A DNA stretch of 64,000 nucleotides, taken from an uncultured Eubacteriales bacterium (GTDB lineage: Bacteria; Bacillota; Clostridia; Peptostreptococcales; Anaerovoracaceae). Location of the stretch: NCBI GenBank assembly GCA_902786355.1, contig CADABZ010000010.1:62001-126000 (forward strand). The letters run 5' to 3'. The notes below the pieces were generated by a model. The model searched no databases. It had not been told where the DNA came from and saw only the letters and a list, made by a program, of their open reading frames with translations. The translations under genes were made by a program, and so were the position numbers. This document shows positions 17,911-26,410 of this stretch, piece after piece (within the stretch, counting starts at the first letter, position 1; each line of letters opens with the position of its first letter).

Positions 17911-19142
17911 TGAAGCGCCCTCCATATAACATCAGCGGTGTGATTTTCTGTTCCTTCCACCCTGACGGTGACATCCGCTGCATCAGTATATATAGAATAA
18001 CGCTCAGCATACAGCTTTCTGATCTTATCTGCGTCATTGGCAAGCGGTCTGTCGTCAGACGGGAGCAGATCCTCGAGCGGTCTGTCAAGAAATACTATCG
18101 TGCCGTTCATCCTGAGGGCATCTACATTTTCCTTTCTCAGGACTGCACCTCCGCCGGTCGATATGACTTTACCGCCGGTTGAAGCTGCTTTCAGTATCGC
18201 CTTGCTCTCAAGGTCTCTGAAATGTTTCTCTCCGTATCTGCTGAAGATCTCAGTGATAGGCATGCCTGCTTCGGCTATGACCTCATCATCCGTTTCGACC
18301 AGCTCGCGGCCCAGTCTCTCTGAAAGGATCCTGCCGAGCGTAGTCTTGCCGCTGCAAGGCATCCCGGTCAGAACTATGCTGCTCTTCTCAAAGATCAGCT
18401 CTCTGTATATCCTGTCGATCTCGTCCCTTTCGATCGATGTCCCAGTGAACAGCTCTGCTGCCAGAACAGCCTGGGCGACCAGCATGTACAGTCCGTTTAC
18501 AGCAGGAATGCCTCTGTCTGCAGCATCACGGATGAAGGCTGTCATCAGCGGATTGTATACTGCATCGAGAACGCCCTCTAAGCTGTCAAAACGGCTTATG
18601 TCGAACGGTTTGCCGTCAATCTCCGGATACATGCCGACAGGTGTCGTGTTGATCAGTATGCTGGCTCCGGAATAGTTTCTGTATGCCTCATCATACGTGA
18701 CAGCTCCGTCTCTGCCGCTTCGGCTGACCCTGATGATTTCAGCAGCACCGAGGTCCTTCACTACGCGCTCCGCCGTCCTGCTGGTTCCTCCGGAACCTGC
18801 GATAAGAACTGTTTTGCCCGCAGGATCAAGACCCATCCTGGTGATCAGGTACTTCATGCCGCCGACATCAGTGTTGTATCCGATGAGCTTGCCGTCTCTG
18901 TTGATGATCGTATTGACAGCACCTACATCGCGTGCAAGATCACTCAGCTCGTCAAGATACGGAATCACAGTCTGCTTGTACGGAATCGTAACGTTAAGTC
19001 CGTCAAAGCCGCGTGCCTGAAGGAATCCCCCAACTTCTTCAGGCTCAAGCTCTATGTGTCTGTACGGGTATTTGCCTATCTTCTCATGTATGTCTCTCGA
19101 GAAGCTGTGTCCCAGCCTCTGTCCGATAAGTCCGTATTTCAT
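17907..19142 (-). CDS. aroE-aroK: Fused shikimate dehydrogenase - shikimate kinase
   Basis: 411 residues. Residues 1-250 are biosynthetic shikimate dehydrogenase, with GHSFSRDIHE, catalytic K56 in NVTIPYK, D92 in YNTDVGG and the GSGGTSRT nucleotide loop. Residues 254-411 are shikimate kinase, with Walker A GMPCSGKTT (260-268), the shikimate-binding DDEV/FR..E stretch and STGGGAVLR. The fusion performs two consecutive steps, 3-dehydroshikimate to shikimate 3-phosphate, and is followed directly by aroA for the next step. The kinase follows the dehydrogenase with almost no linker. Confidence 0.95.
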   Translation of the reverse strand: MKYGLIGQRLGHSFSRDIHEKIGKYPYRHIELEPEEVGGFLQARGFDGLNVTIPYKQTVIPYLDELSDLARDVGAVNTIINRDGKLIGYNTDVGGMKYLITRMGLDPAGKTVLIAGSGGTSRTAERVVKDLGAAEIIRVSRSGRDGAVTYDEAYRNYSGASILINTTPVGMYPEIDGKPFDISRFDSLEGVLDAVYNPLMTAFIRDAADRGIPAVNGLYMLVAQAVLAAELFTGTSIERDEIDRIYRELIFEKSSIVLTGMPCSGKTTLGRILSERLGRELVETDDEVIAEAGMPITEIFSRYGEKHFRDLESKAILKAASTGGKVISTGGGAVLRKENVDALRMNGTIVFLDRPLEDLLPSDDRPLANDADKIRKLYAERYSIYTDAADVTVRVEGTENHTADVIWRALQ

Positions 19143-19212
19143 ATGTCCCTCTCTCCCTTATAGTATACCTTTTTGCTGAATTATTCGCAGGAGCGGAATC
19201 TGTTCTAAAACT

Positions 19213-19243
19213 GAAAAGCGCCGGCCCAGAAGGACCGGCGCTG
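19213..19243 (-). terminator. Intrinsic terminator of the DUF554 transcript
   Basis: On the minus strand an 8-bp GC stem (AGCGCCGG / CCGGCGCT, extended by one or two pairs) is followed by TTTT. It begins one base after the stop of the small open frame at 19244-19351. Confidence 0.85.
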
Positions 19244-19351
19244 TCAGTATCGTATTACATCAAGGACCTGCCTTCTGGCATCACAATTTGCGACTGCTGA
19301 AGCTGCCGTACATTCATCCGAACAATACCTGTACACTCTTAATGCTGCCAT
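19244..19351 (-). CDS. Possible 35-residue protein coupled to the DUF554 gene
   Basis: Its ATG overlaps the TGA of the DUF554 gene (TGATG), and its stop abuts the terminator, so it fills the space between them exactly. The product (MAALRVYRYCSDECTAAS then about 17 more residues) has three cysteines and no recognisable family. There is no good ribosome site, so translation would depend on coupling. It may be chance. Confidence 0.35.
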   Translation of the reverse strand: MAALRVYRYCSDECTAASAVANCDARRQVLDVIRY

Positions 19352-20070
19352 CAGATCAGTGCTATCAGAACCGTTATGACTAGAGCCGGCAGCAGATTGG
19401 CAACTTTTATCATCTTCGGCCACATCAGATTGAAGCCTATGCAGAAGATCAGGATGCATCCGGTCATCGACAGCGCGTCCAGCATTGTGTCAGTCATAAA
19501 CCCCGCCAGTACAGATGCAAGAGCAGTCATCGATCCCTGCAGTACAGCAACAGTGAGCGAGGAGAAAATGCAGCCTTTTCCCATAGATGACGCCATGACG
19601 ATCAGAAGCACAAAATCGATAGTAGCCTTGGCTGCAAGAATGCTGTAATCGCCATATACGCCATCCTGGATGGATCCCATGATACCCATAGCTCCTATAC
19701 CGCAGGTAAGCGAGGCTGTAACAAATCCGTCAATAAACCTGTTGTCTCCGTCACTGCCTGACTTGTGTCTGAGCCATGCGCCGATACGTTCAAAGAAGCC
19801 ATCTATATCTATCACTTCTCCAATCAGTGCACCCAGCGCAAGGGATATAACAATATTGACCGTTCCTGTCGCAGCGAGCGATCCGTCTTCACCCACTACT
19901 ATCATCTTTGAGAAAGCGCCCGATGCTCCGACAAACATTATGGATATGGCGGTCGCTTTCAGTACGATGTCCTGATACCGCTCTCTGATGAATCTTTTTC
20001 CTGTTATGCCAACCAGTCCGCCGGCGATTATTGCCAGCGCATTAATGAGAGTTCCTAGTCCTTTGATCAT
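19351..20070 (-). CDS. DUF554-family membrane protein
   Basis: 239 residues from ATG 20070, with AGGGAG upstream. Seven or so hydrophobic segments carry the family features: GTLINALAIIAGGLVG at the start, ASLTCGIGAMGIMGSIQDG mid-protein and GCILIFCIGFNLM near the end. The family is widespread in Firmicutes (YdfK-type) and has no established function; transport is often guessed. It reads away from the small conserved-looking gene at 20214. Confidence 0.85.
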   Translation of the reverse strand: MIKGLGTLINALAIIAGGLVGITGKRFIRERYQDIVLKATAISIMFVGASGAFSKMIVVGEDGSLAATGTVNIVISLALGALIGEVIDIDGFFERIGAWLRHKSGSDGDNRFIDGFVTASLTCGIGAMGIMGSIQDGVYGDYSILAAKATIDFVLLIVMASSMGKGCIFSSLTVAVLQGSMTALASVLAGFMTDTMLDALSMTGCILIFCIGFNLMWPKMIKVANLLPALVITVLIALI

Positions 20071-20213
20071 ATTGCTCCCTGAGAATCCGTCAATTATCAC
20101 TGTGCGCTATTCTAACACAATGCGGCATCAATGTGCATCACTCTGTACAGGGAGTTTCAGATTTTTTCACAGCATGCAATTTTCCGCTTTATCTTTTCAT
20201 ACCTAGGAAAAGT

Positions 20214-20465
20214 ATGCTGGGCATAATGGATATTACCGGAACCGTTTCAGACTCCAACGAAGATTCAGTGGTCATGTATCTGGATACCGGAGGAAAAATA
20301 GACATATCCGGGGAAGTACAGCAGGGATGCTGGCGTACAGGAAAGATGTTCGGCATTGAACATTATGATATAATACCTGATGGCATTATCATGGGTAAGT
20401 CAGTAGACGCTTCCCTCACACTCGGATGCTTCATGGCACGTTCAGAGATAAAGGAGTTTATATAA
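20214..20465 (+). CDS. Hypothetical 83-residue protein upstream of the aminotransferase
   Basis: ATG 20214 has AGGAAAA 5-8 bases upstream. The product is soluble and beta-rich (DITGTVSDSNEDSVVMYLDT, GKIDISGEV, GCWRTGKMFGIEHYD) and ends just two bases before the aminotransferase start, so the two are almost certainly co-transcribed. No family is recognised. A small regulatory or chaperone-like partner is possible but unsupported. Confidence 0.65.
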   Translation: MLGIMDITGTVSDSNEDSVVMYLDTGGKIDISGEVQQGCWRTGKMFGIEHYDIIPDGIIMGKSVDASLTLGCFMARSEIKEFI

Positions 20466-20467
20466 CT

Positions 20468-21643
20468 ATGGACATGAGCAGACTTAAGATCAAGCAGCAG
20501 CTGATCGAGCAGGAAAAGATCAGTTACGCAATGGACCACATCGAGCTTCCTGAGGGAGGTATCGACTGCAGCGAGGGATGCAATCCTTATGGGTTCCCGC
20601 AGGAGTGCGCAGAGGCACTTAAGAATTTTGACCCTGCCAGACTGGCGCCTTATCCTCACAGCCAGGCGATGTATGATGCGATCAGAAAGTACTGGGCGGA
20701 GTTTATAGATGTAGAGAGAGACAACATCATACTCACTGACGGAAGCATCAGCGCTCTCTATACTGTCAACAATATTTTTGACACTCACAACGCTGTAGTT
20801 CTCGGTATATCTCCTCAGTTCACAGACTACTACATGCACGCTGAGATGATCGGCATTGAGTACGCGCCTTATCAGCTGCACAAGGAGGACAACTTCAGGT
20901 TCAACCTCGATGAGTTCCTTGCCATGCACTATGAGGAGAGCAGCGGCGATGCTGCCGGTTCAGGCAAATCCTACAACTATATATACATAGACAATCCGAA
21001 CAACCCGACCGGGCAGTGCATCAGCATAGAAGATATCGAGAAGATCGTAGCTGAAGCGGTCAGGTACGACATCACTGTCATCATCGATGAAGCATACGGC
21101 GACTTCATGCCTAAGAACAACTCGGCTGTACAGCTTTTCGCCAAATATCCGAACCTTGCAGTCGTCAGGACCATGTCCAAGGGCTTTGGCCTCGCAGGCA
21201 TGAGAGTCGGATACATAGTAGCGCACAAGAACCTCATAAGCTGCATGAACAAGATGACCAACCCTTACATGGTCGGAGAGCTGTCAAGGGAGATCGCAGC
21301 AGCTGCTCTCGGATGCGATTATTTCGTAGAGAAGAGCAAAGAGGATTTCAGAAAGATGAAAACTGAGATCCGCAAGGTTCTCGGCTGCAGCGAGGAGTGC
21401 CCTGCCGGCAATTCGGGACATCTGCACATGGCAGAGACGCTGGACACCAACTCCATCTGCCTGCTGTATCATGACAACAGCGATATCAACCTTCGAGAAG
21501 AGTTCTTCAGGCGCGGAGTCCTCGTGATCGACGGCTATGACTTCAAGGGCCTCGACTCGAGCGCTGCCAGAGTCAGGATGCCCCGCATCGATGAGTTCCC
21601 TAAACTCATCAGCGCGATCGATGAGATCAGCAGGCTGAACTGA
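20468..21643 (+). CDS. Class I/II PLP-dependent aminotransferase (histidinol-phosphate aminotransferase-like)
   Basis: 391 residues from ATG 20468, with AAGGAG 11 bases upstream. The fold-type I signs are all present: YIDNPNNPTGQCIS, VIIDEAYGDFM (PLP-binding Asp/Tyr) and TMSKGFGLAGMRVGY with the Schiff-base lysine. Arg in VRMPRIDEF near the end should bind the substrate carboxylate or phosphate. No his genes are nearby, so the natural substrate is uncertain; aromatic or threonine-phosphate-type substrates are alternatives. A strong terminator follows. Confidence 0.85.
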   Translation: MDMSRLKIKQQLIEQEKISYAMDHIELPEGGIDCSEGCNPYGFPQECAEALKNFDPARLAPYPHSQAMYDAIRKYWAEFIDVERDNIILTDGSISALYTVNNIFDTHNAVVLGISPQFTDYYMHAEMIGIEYAPYQLHKEDNFRFNLDEFLAMHYEESSGDAAGSGKSYNYIYIDNPNNPTGQCISIEDIEKIVAEAVRYDITVIIDEAYGDFMPKNNSAVQLFAKYPNLAVVRTMSKGFGLAGMRVGYIVAHKNLISCMNKMTNPYMVGELSREIAAAALGCDYFVEKSKEDFRKMKTEIRKVLGCSEECPAGNSGHLHMAETLDTNSICLLYHDNSDINLREEFFRRGVLVIDGYDFKGLDSSAARVRMPRIDEFPKLISAIDEISRLN

Positions 21644-21694
21644 CAGCCTCATCCCGTCTCCTTCAGAGCGGGACATTGACTCGTATTACTATCT

Positions 21695-21732
21695 GCAAAA
21701 AAACTGGCGCCTCTCAAAGGCACCAGTTTTTT
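21695..21732. terminator. Bidirectional intrinsic terminator between aminotransferase and cysK
   Basis: AAACTGGCGCC ... GGCACCAGTTT is flanked by seven A on the left and six T on the right, serving both convergent genes. Confidence 0.85.
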
Positions 21733-21800
21733 AAGTGATATTGTTCACGTCAGAGTTAATGACATCCTGACTGCTCCGCAGCGGGAACACCAAGTATATC

Positions 21801-22733
21801 TTACTCTGTAAAGAGGGCTGTGGAGTAATATCTGTCTCCGCTGTCAGGCAGAAGTGCAACTATCACCTTGCCCTTGTTCTCCGGATTCTTAGCATACTCT
21901 ATAGCAGCGTGCAGCGCAGCGCCGGATGAGATACCGACTGAGATACCTTCCTTCTTCGCAAGATACTTAGCTGCGGCAAAAGCATCATCTCCGTTGGCTC
22001 TGTAGACCTCGTCATACACACCGGTATCAAGAGTGTCAGGAACGAATCCTGCACCGATGCCCTGGATCTTGTGAGGTCCTGACTTGCCCTCCGAGAGAAC
22101 AGGAGAGTCTGCAGGCTCGAGTGCTACGATCTTCACTTCAGGCTTCTGCTCCTTCAGAAACTCACCGACACCTGTCAGTGTACCGCCCGTTCCTACACCT
22201 GCAATGAATATATCTACTGCACCATCTGTATCATTCCAGATCTCAGGTCCTGTCGTAGCTTTGTGAATTGCAGGATTGGCAGGATTTACAAACTGTCCCG
22301 GAATGAATCCTCCCTCTATCTCCTGTGCAAGCTCTTCAGCCTTGGCGATCGCGCCTTTCATGCCCTGAGATCCGTCTGTCAGCACGATCTCTGCGCCGTA
22401 TGCCTTGAGGATGTTTCTTCTCTCAACGCTCATCGTTTCAGGCATTGTCAGTATTGCCCTGTATCCTTTTGCCGCTGCTATGGATGCAAGTCCGATTCCG
22501 GTGTTTCCGGAGGTAGGCTCGATGATAACGGAGCCTTCTTTGAGCAGACCCTTTTCTTCCGCATCTTCGATCATTGCCTTTGCGATCCTGTCCTTGACGC
22601 TGCCTGCAGGATTGAAATACTCGAGTTTTACGAGCAGTGTTGCCTCAAGTCCCAGGTCTTTCTCTATATTAGTTACCTCGACCAGTGGTGTGTTTCCTAT
22701 AAGTCCCAGTGTTCCCTTGTAGATATTAGCCAT
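21801..22733 (-). CDS. cysK: Cysteine synthase A (O-acetylserine sulfhydrylase)
   Basis: 310 residues, normal length. It makes cysteine from O-acetylserine and sulfide. The PLP lysine is K47 in [22 protein letters not shown] and GTGGTLTG bind PLP phosphate, and [11 protein letters not shown] is conserved near the end. AAGGGG precedes the ATG. Upstream is a 340-base leader with a Cys-containing peptide and mutually exclusive hairpins, so its expression is probably set by attenuation. Confidence 0.95.
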   Translation of the reverse strand: MANIYKGTLGLIGNTPLVEVTNIEKDLGLEATLLVKLEYFNPAGSVKDRIAKAMIEDAEEKGLLKEGSVIIEPTSGNTGIGLASIAAAKGYRAILTMPETMSVERRNILKAYGAEIVLTDGSQGMKGAIAKAEELAQEIEGGFIPGQFVNPANPAIHKATTGPEIWNDTDGAVDIFIAGVGTGGTLTGVGEFLKEQKPEVKIVALEPADSPVLSEGKSGPHKIQGIGAGFVPDTLDTGVYDEVYRANGDDAFAAAKYLAKKEGISVGISSGAALHAAIEYAKNPENKGKVIVALLPDSGDRYYSTALFTE

Positions 22734-22866
22734 TTTGTTTTCCCCTTTCTCTACTGATCCTCAGATGGATCTTTTTATCTCTTCTCAGATTCTTATCTGT
22801 ATAGTTGTCATCTCTGAAGGTAAGATGTTCTGCGCTCTCTGATGGTCTGTGATCTCTGTCTATCAT

Positions 22867-22899
22867 AAAAGCCCGGAAGCTTTATTATGCTCCCGGGCT
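22867..22899 (-). terminator. Attenuator terminator in the cysK leader
   Basis: On the minus strand GCCCGGGAGC (22898-22889) can pair fully, with one G-U, with GCTTCCGGGC (22880-22871), followed by TTTT. The same GCCCGGGAGC is perfectly complementary to GCTCCCGGGC at 22985-22976, so the upstream segment can form a competing antiterminator. Confidence 0.75.
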
Positions 22900-22947
22900 G
22901 AATGACTTCAGAGATCCATATCCGATCTATGTCTGGAGTCTGTCACC

Positions 22948-23043
22948 TCAAGACAGGACTCCGGTCATACATCGTGCCCGGGAGCCTGACATCAGACAAC
23001 ACCACTCCATATTCATAATATAAATCCTGTCGTTGATAGTCAT
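22948..23043 (-). CDS. Predicted cysteine leader peptide of cysK
   Basis: 31 residues from ATG 23043, or 22 from ATG 23016, which has AGGA eight bases upstream. It contains MEWCCLMSG, with two adjacent Cys codons (TGT TGT), and a third Cys further on. The Cys pair lies nine bases before the antiterminator arm (22986-22976), and the stop (22950-22948) lies in the loop of a strong hairpin at 22935-22962. That is the geometry of ribosome-mediated attenuation: stalling at Cys codons frees the antiterminator, reading to the stop covers it. Function is inferred. Confidence 0.55.
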   Translation of the reverse strand: MTINDRIYIMNMEWCCLMSGSRARCMTGVLS

Positions 23044-23082
23044 AATCGTTCTAACCTGTTCTCTGGTATAACTGATATGCCT

Positions 23083-23111
23083 ATGATAGTTCTTAAAACC
23101 TACTAAGTCAA
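23083..23111 (-). promoter_or_regulatory. Promoter of the cysK leader transcript
   Basis: On the minus strand TTGACT (23111-23106), a 17-base spacer and TATCAT (23088-23083). The expected start is near 23076, about 30 bases before the first leader-peptide ATG. Confidence 0.8.
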
Positions 23112-23176
23112 TAGGTTTTTAATTTTTCTCATGTTTTTTTCCAGGTCCTCTCATGACCGGCCCGGAGAAGCAGCCT

Positions 23177-24994
23177 CTATGCTTCAAGGATCTTCATGAA
23201 TTCCTCGCCGGTGATAGTCTCTTTCTCATAGAGGAACGCAGCGAGTTCATCGAGCTTCTCTTTGTTCTCTGTCAGGATGCTGACTGCTTTCTCATGCTGC
23301 ATCTTAACAAGCTCGACTACCTTCTCATCGATCTTGGCCTGTGTCTCGGCAGAGCATGCAAGTGTTGTGTCGCCGCCAAGATACTGGTTCTGGACTGTCT
23401 CCATAGCGACCATATCAAAGTCATCGTTCATGCCGTACCTTGTTATCATCGCTCTGGCGAGCTTAGTAGCCTGCTCGATATCATTGGAAGCTCCTGTAGT
23501 GACAGATCCGAATGCTACCTCTTCAGCAGCACGGCCGCCTGTCAGCGTAGCGATCTTGTTCTCGAGCTCTTCCTTGCTCATGAGATAGTGATTTCCTTCA
23601 TCCACCTGCAGTGTATAACCGAGAGCGCCGGATGTGCGAGGGATGATAGTGATCTTCTGAACAGGAGCAGAATTGGTCTGCATTGCAGCAACAAGAGCGT
23701 GTCCTATCTCGTGATAAGCTACGATCTTCTTCTCCTGATCTGTCAGTATCGAATTCTTCTTCTGGTAGCCCGCTATGACGACTTCTATACTCTCTTCGAA
23801 GTCTGTCTGGTTAGCGGCCTTTCTTCCGTCACGAACAGCTCTGAGCGCTGCTTCGTTGACTATATTGGCAAGCTCAGCACCGGACGCACCAGCTGCCATC
23901 CTGGAGATGACGCTGTAGTCGATGTTCTTCTCAGTCTTGATCTTCTTCGCATGCACTTTGAGGATCGCTTCTCTTCCCTGAAGATCCGGCAGGTCTACCG
24001 GTACTCTTCTGTCAAAACGTCCAGGTCTTGTAAGAGCAGGGTCCAGCGATTCCGGACGGTTGGTTGCCGCGAGGATGATAACGCCGCTGTTGCCTTCGAA
24101 GCCGTCCATTTCTGTAAGCAGCTGGTTGAGAGTCTGTTCTCTTTCGTCATTGCCGCCTAAATTGCCGCTGTTACGCTTCTGTCCTATAGCATCGATCTCG
24201 TCTATGAACACGATGCAAGGAGCTTTTTCCTTGGCCTGCCTGAACAGATCACGCACCTTCGATGCTCCCATACCAACGAACATCTCCACGAACTCGGATC
24301 CGGACATGGAGAAGAACGGAACGTTAGCCTCGCCGGCAACTGCTTTTGCCAGCATGGTCTTACCTGTTCCCGGAGGGCCTACAAGCAGTACGCCCTTAGG
24401 CATGGATGCTCCTATCTCGCGGTATTTCTCAGGATCGTGCAGATAGCTTACGATCTCCTGGAGATTCTCTTCTGCCTCATCAACACCCTCGACATCACTG
24501 AACTTGATACCGTCGGATGACTTGACATACACTCTGGCATTGCTCTTGCCCATGTTGAATATCATGGATCCCGGGCCGCCGCCTGCTTTGTCCATCATCT
24601 TGCGGCTCATATACTGTCCTATGAACACGAAGAGGACTATCGGAAGCACCCAGCTTATCAGGAAGCTCGTAAGAGGAGACATCTCCTCAACGATCTTGCT
24701 TGTGAATTCAGCTCCGGATTCATGCAGTCTGTTGACAAGATCAGGATCGTTCATGACTCCTGTCTTGTACACCTTGGACTTATCCTTGTTGGTGAACAGG
24801 ATCTTGTTGTCTTCGATCTGAACGGATCCTATCTGATGCTTCTCTGTCATGGTCATGAAAGTACCATAGTCGACTTCCTTGATTTCCTGCTCGGCCATCT
24901 TCGGCATGATCAGGGAATTGAAGCAGAAGAGCAGCGCAAGGACTGCTAAGTAAAACAGCAGTATCGGCCTCCGCGGCCTGTTAACTTCATTCAT
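23177..24994 (-). CDS. ftsH: ATP-dependent membrane zinc protease FtsH
   Basis: 605 residues. Two membrane helices (about 11-28 and 108-127) flank the extracytoplasmic loop. The AAA+ module has Walker A GPPGTGKT (206-213), Walker B IVFIDEID (261-268) and the second region of homology [20 protein letters not shown]. The M41 protease has HEIGH at 428-432, where most FtsH proteins read HEAGH; the two His ligands and Glu are retained. It degrades misassembled membrane proteins and unstable regulators. AGGAGG precedes the start, and a racemase gene ends 18 bases upstream. Confidence 0.97.
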   Translation of the reverse strand: MNEVNRPRRPILLFYLAVLALLFCFNSLIMPKMAEQEIKEVDYGTFMTMTEKHQIGSVQIEDNKILFTNKDKSKVYKTGVMNDPDLVNRLHESGAEFTSKIVEEMSPLTSFLISWVLPIVLFVFIGQYMSRKMMDKAGGGPGSMIFNMGKSNARVYVKSSDGIKFSDVEGVDEAEENLQEIVSYLHDPEKYREIGASMPKGVLLVGPPGTGKTMLAKAVAGEANVPFFSMSGSEFVEMFVGMGASKVRDLFRQAKEKAPCIVFIDEIDAIGQKRNSGNLGGNDEREQTLNQLLTEMDGFEGNSGVIILAATNRPESLDPALTRPGRFDRRVPVDLPDLQGREAILKVHAKKIKTEKNIDYSVISRMAAGASGAELANIVNEAALRAVRDGRKAANQTDFEESIEVVIAGYQKKNSILTDQEKKIVAYHEIGHALVAAMQTNSAPVQKITIIPRTSGALGYTLQVDEGNHYLMSKEELENKIATLTGGRAAEEVAFGSVTTGASNDIEQATKLARAMITRYGMNDDFDMVAMETVQNQYLGGDTTLACSAETQAKIDEKVVELVKMQHEKAVSILTENKEKLDELAAFLYEKETITGEEFMKILEA

Positions 24995-25012
24995 TAATGT
25001 ACCTCCTGTGTT

Positions 25013-25690
25013 CTATCTTACCGGCAGACCTGTCATCGCGCTGAACATCTCATCAGCCGGATCGATGACCGGGATGCTGCACAGTCTGCCAAGCTCTGCC
25101 TTGAAATACGGAAAATGTGTGCATCCGAGTATGATCGCCTCGCAGCCGCAGGCTTCCATGTATCTTACGAGCGCCTCGATCCCACACTCGCTGACTATTT
25201 CTTCCGGTGTTTTACCGGCCTCCACAGCGCTCACGATGGCCATGTTGCCTGTTCCGATCACATACATATCCGGATCGGCCTCGAGCAGAGTCTTCTCTAT
25301 ATTATATGCTGAGAGGTTGTGCGCCGCTATGACGCCTACCCTGCTGTATCTGCTTCCGAGATTCCTGTAGACCTGAAGCGGTGTGTAGACCTTCACGCCT
25401 TTCTCAGCAGCATAAGTTTCAAAGTCAAAAGCGCCCGAAAGCGAGTTGCAGTATATGAAGAAGTCTTCTATCCCGTCTGCTATAGCCGGATCGAAGATCT
25501 CATCAAGGCGTCTGCGCTTGTTGGCTTCATCCGTATACTGGAATTTTATCTGCGCATCGCAGTCCTCTGCCACAGGCATGTAGAGAGGATCACACACAGG
25601 AGCGCAGTATTCCCCGCTTCTGCCCTGCAGATAATCTACTCCCATTTTCGTATCTACCGGTGTTCCGGCAATGACCGCTACCCTTAGCAT
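25013..25690 (-). CDS. Aspartate/glutamate racemase-family protein
   Basis: 225 residues with the two catalytic-type cysteines of the family, C81 in FIYCNSLSG and C190 in ILGCTHFPY, one in each alpha/beta half. This points to a cofactor-independent amino-acid racemase. The first half lacks the exact DSGVGG start of canonical MurI (it reads VIAGTPVDTKMG), so assignment to glutamate racemase for cell wall is uncertain. It lies between a cyclophilin and ftsH. Confidence 0.8.
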   Translation of the reverse strand: MLRVAVIAGTPVDTKMGVDYLQGRSGEYCAPVCDPLYMPVAEDCDAQIKFQYTDEANKRRRLDEIFDPAIADGIEDFFIYCNSLSGAFDFETYAAEKGVKVYTPLQVYRNLGSRYSRVGVIAAHNLSAYNIEKTLLEADPDMYVIGTGNMAIVSAVEAGKTPEEIVSECGIEALVRYMEACGCEAIILGCTHFPYFKAELGRLCSIPVIDPADEMFSAMTGLPVR

Positions 25691-25706
25691 AACATTCCCC
25701 CTGATA

Positions 25707-26366
25707 TCAGTCTATGATCCTGACTGCAGTGATGACCGGCTGTGCCTCCGGAGCTACTGTTCCGTTATCATCGAGCGGTTCAGCGTCAGCAGCGATCTTG
25801 TCTGCGACTTCCTGTCCCTCTGTAACATGACCAAAAGCAGCGTACTGGCCGTCAAGGAATGTCGCATCATCAACTGTGATGAAGAACTGCGAGCTTCCGC
25901 TGTCCGGGTCCTGGGCTCTTGCCATCGAAATGACACCTTTGACATGCGAGATGTTATTCTCCACACCGTTCATTGCGAATTCGCCCTTGATATTCTTATC
26001 CGATCCGCCTGTACCGTCGCCGTTAGGATCTCCTCCCTGAATCATGAATCCGTCCATGATCCTGTGGAAAGTCAGGCCGTCGTAAAACCCTGCATTAGCA
26101 AGGTCCATGAAGTTCTGTACCGTGATCGGTGCTGTGTCTCCGTCGAGCTCGAGCTTGATAGTGCCGTAGTCTGCGATCTCGATCTCCGCATGGTGGATGC
26201 CGATAGGCTCAGCAGCCGGTTCAGCTGCAGGTGCTGTTTCAGCTTCAGTTTCAGGCTCCTGGCTCTCTGCCTGCTCTTCACTTGATGAGCCGCCGCATCC
26301 TGCCATCACCATCATGAGCGATGCGATAAGCATCAGTATTCCTGCAAGTCTGATGAACTTTTTCAT
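25707..26366 (-). CDS. Lipoprotein cyclophilin-type peptidyl-prolyl isomerase
   Basis: 219 residues. A lipobox MAGC (Cys 24) ends the signal peptide, then an acidic Glu/Ala/Pro linker to about residue 55, then a compact cyclophilin domain with FYDGLTFHRIMDGFMIQGGD (catalytic Arg and Phe), SGSSQFFI and YAAFGHVTEG. It likely folds exported proteins at the outer face of the membrane. The downstream racemase is 16 bases away. Confidence 0.92.
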   Translation of the reverse strand: MKKFIRLAGILMLIASLMMVMAGCGGSSSEEQAESQEPETEAETAPAAEPAAEPIGIHHAEIEIADYGTIKLELDGDTAPITVQNFMDLANAGFYDGLTFHRIMDGFMIQGGDPNGDGTGGSDKNIKGEFAMNGVENNISHVKGVISMARAQDPDSGSSQFFITVDDATFLDGQYAAFGHVTEGQEVADKIAADAEPLDDNGTVAPEAQPVITAVRIID

Positions 26367-26410
26367 TATTGATATCTCCTCTCTTATCTGAAACTATTCT
26401 TTTCTGTCTG

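Noticed and set aside
22734-23111. T-box or SAM riboswitch upstream of cysK
   Set aside because: Neither the T-box core sequence nor the S-box conserved blocks could be found on the minus strand; a leader-peptide attenuator fits better.
23153-24160. 335-codon frame opposite ftsH
   Set aside because: ftsH is unmistakable on the other strand; the shadow has no ribosome site or family match.
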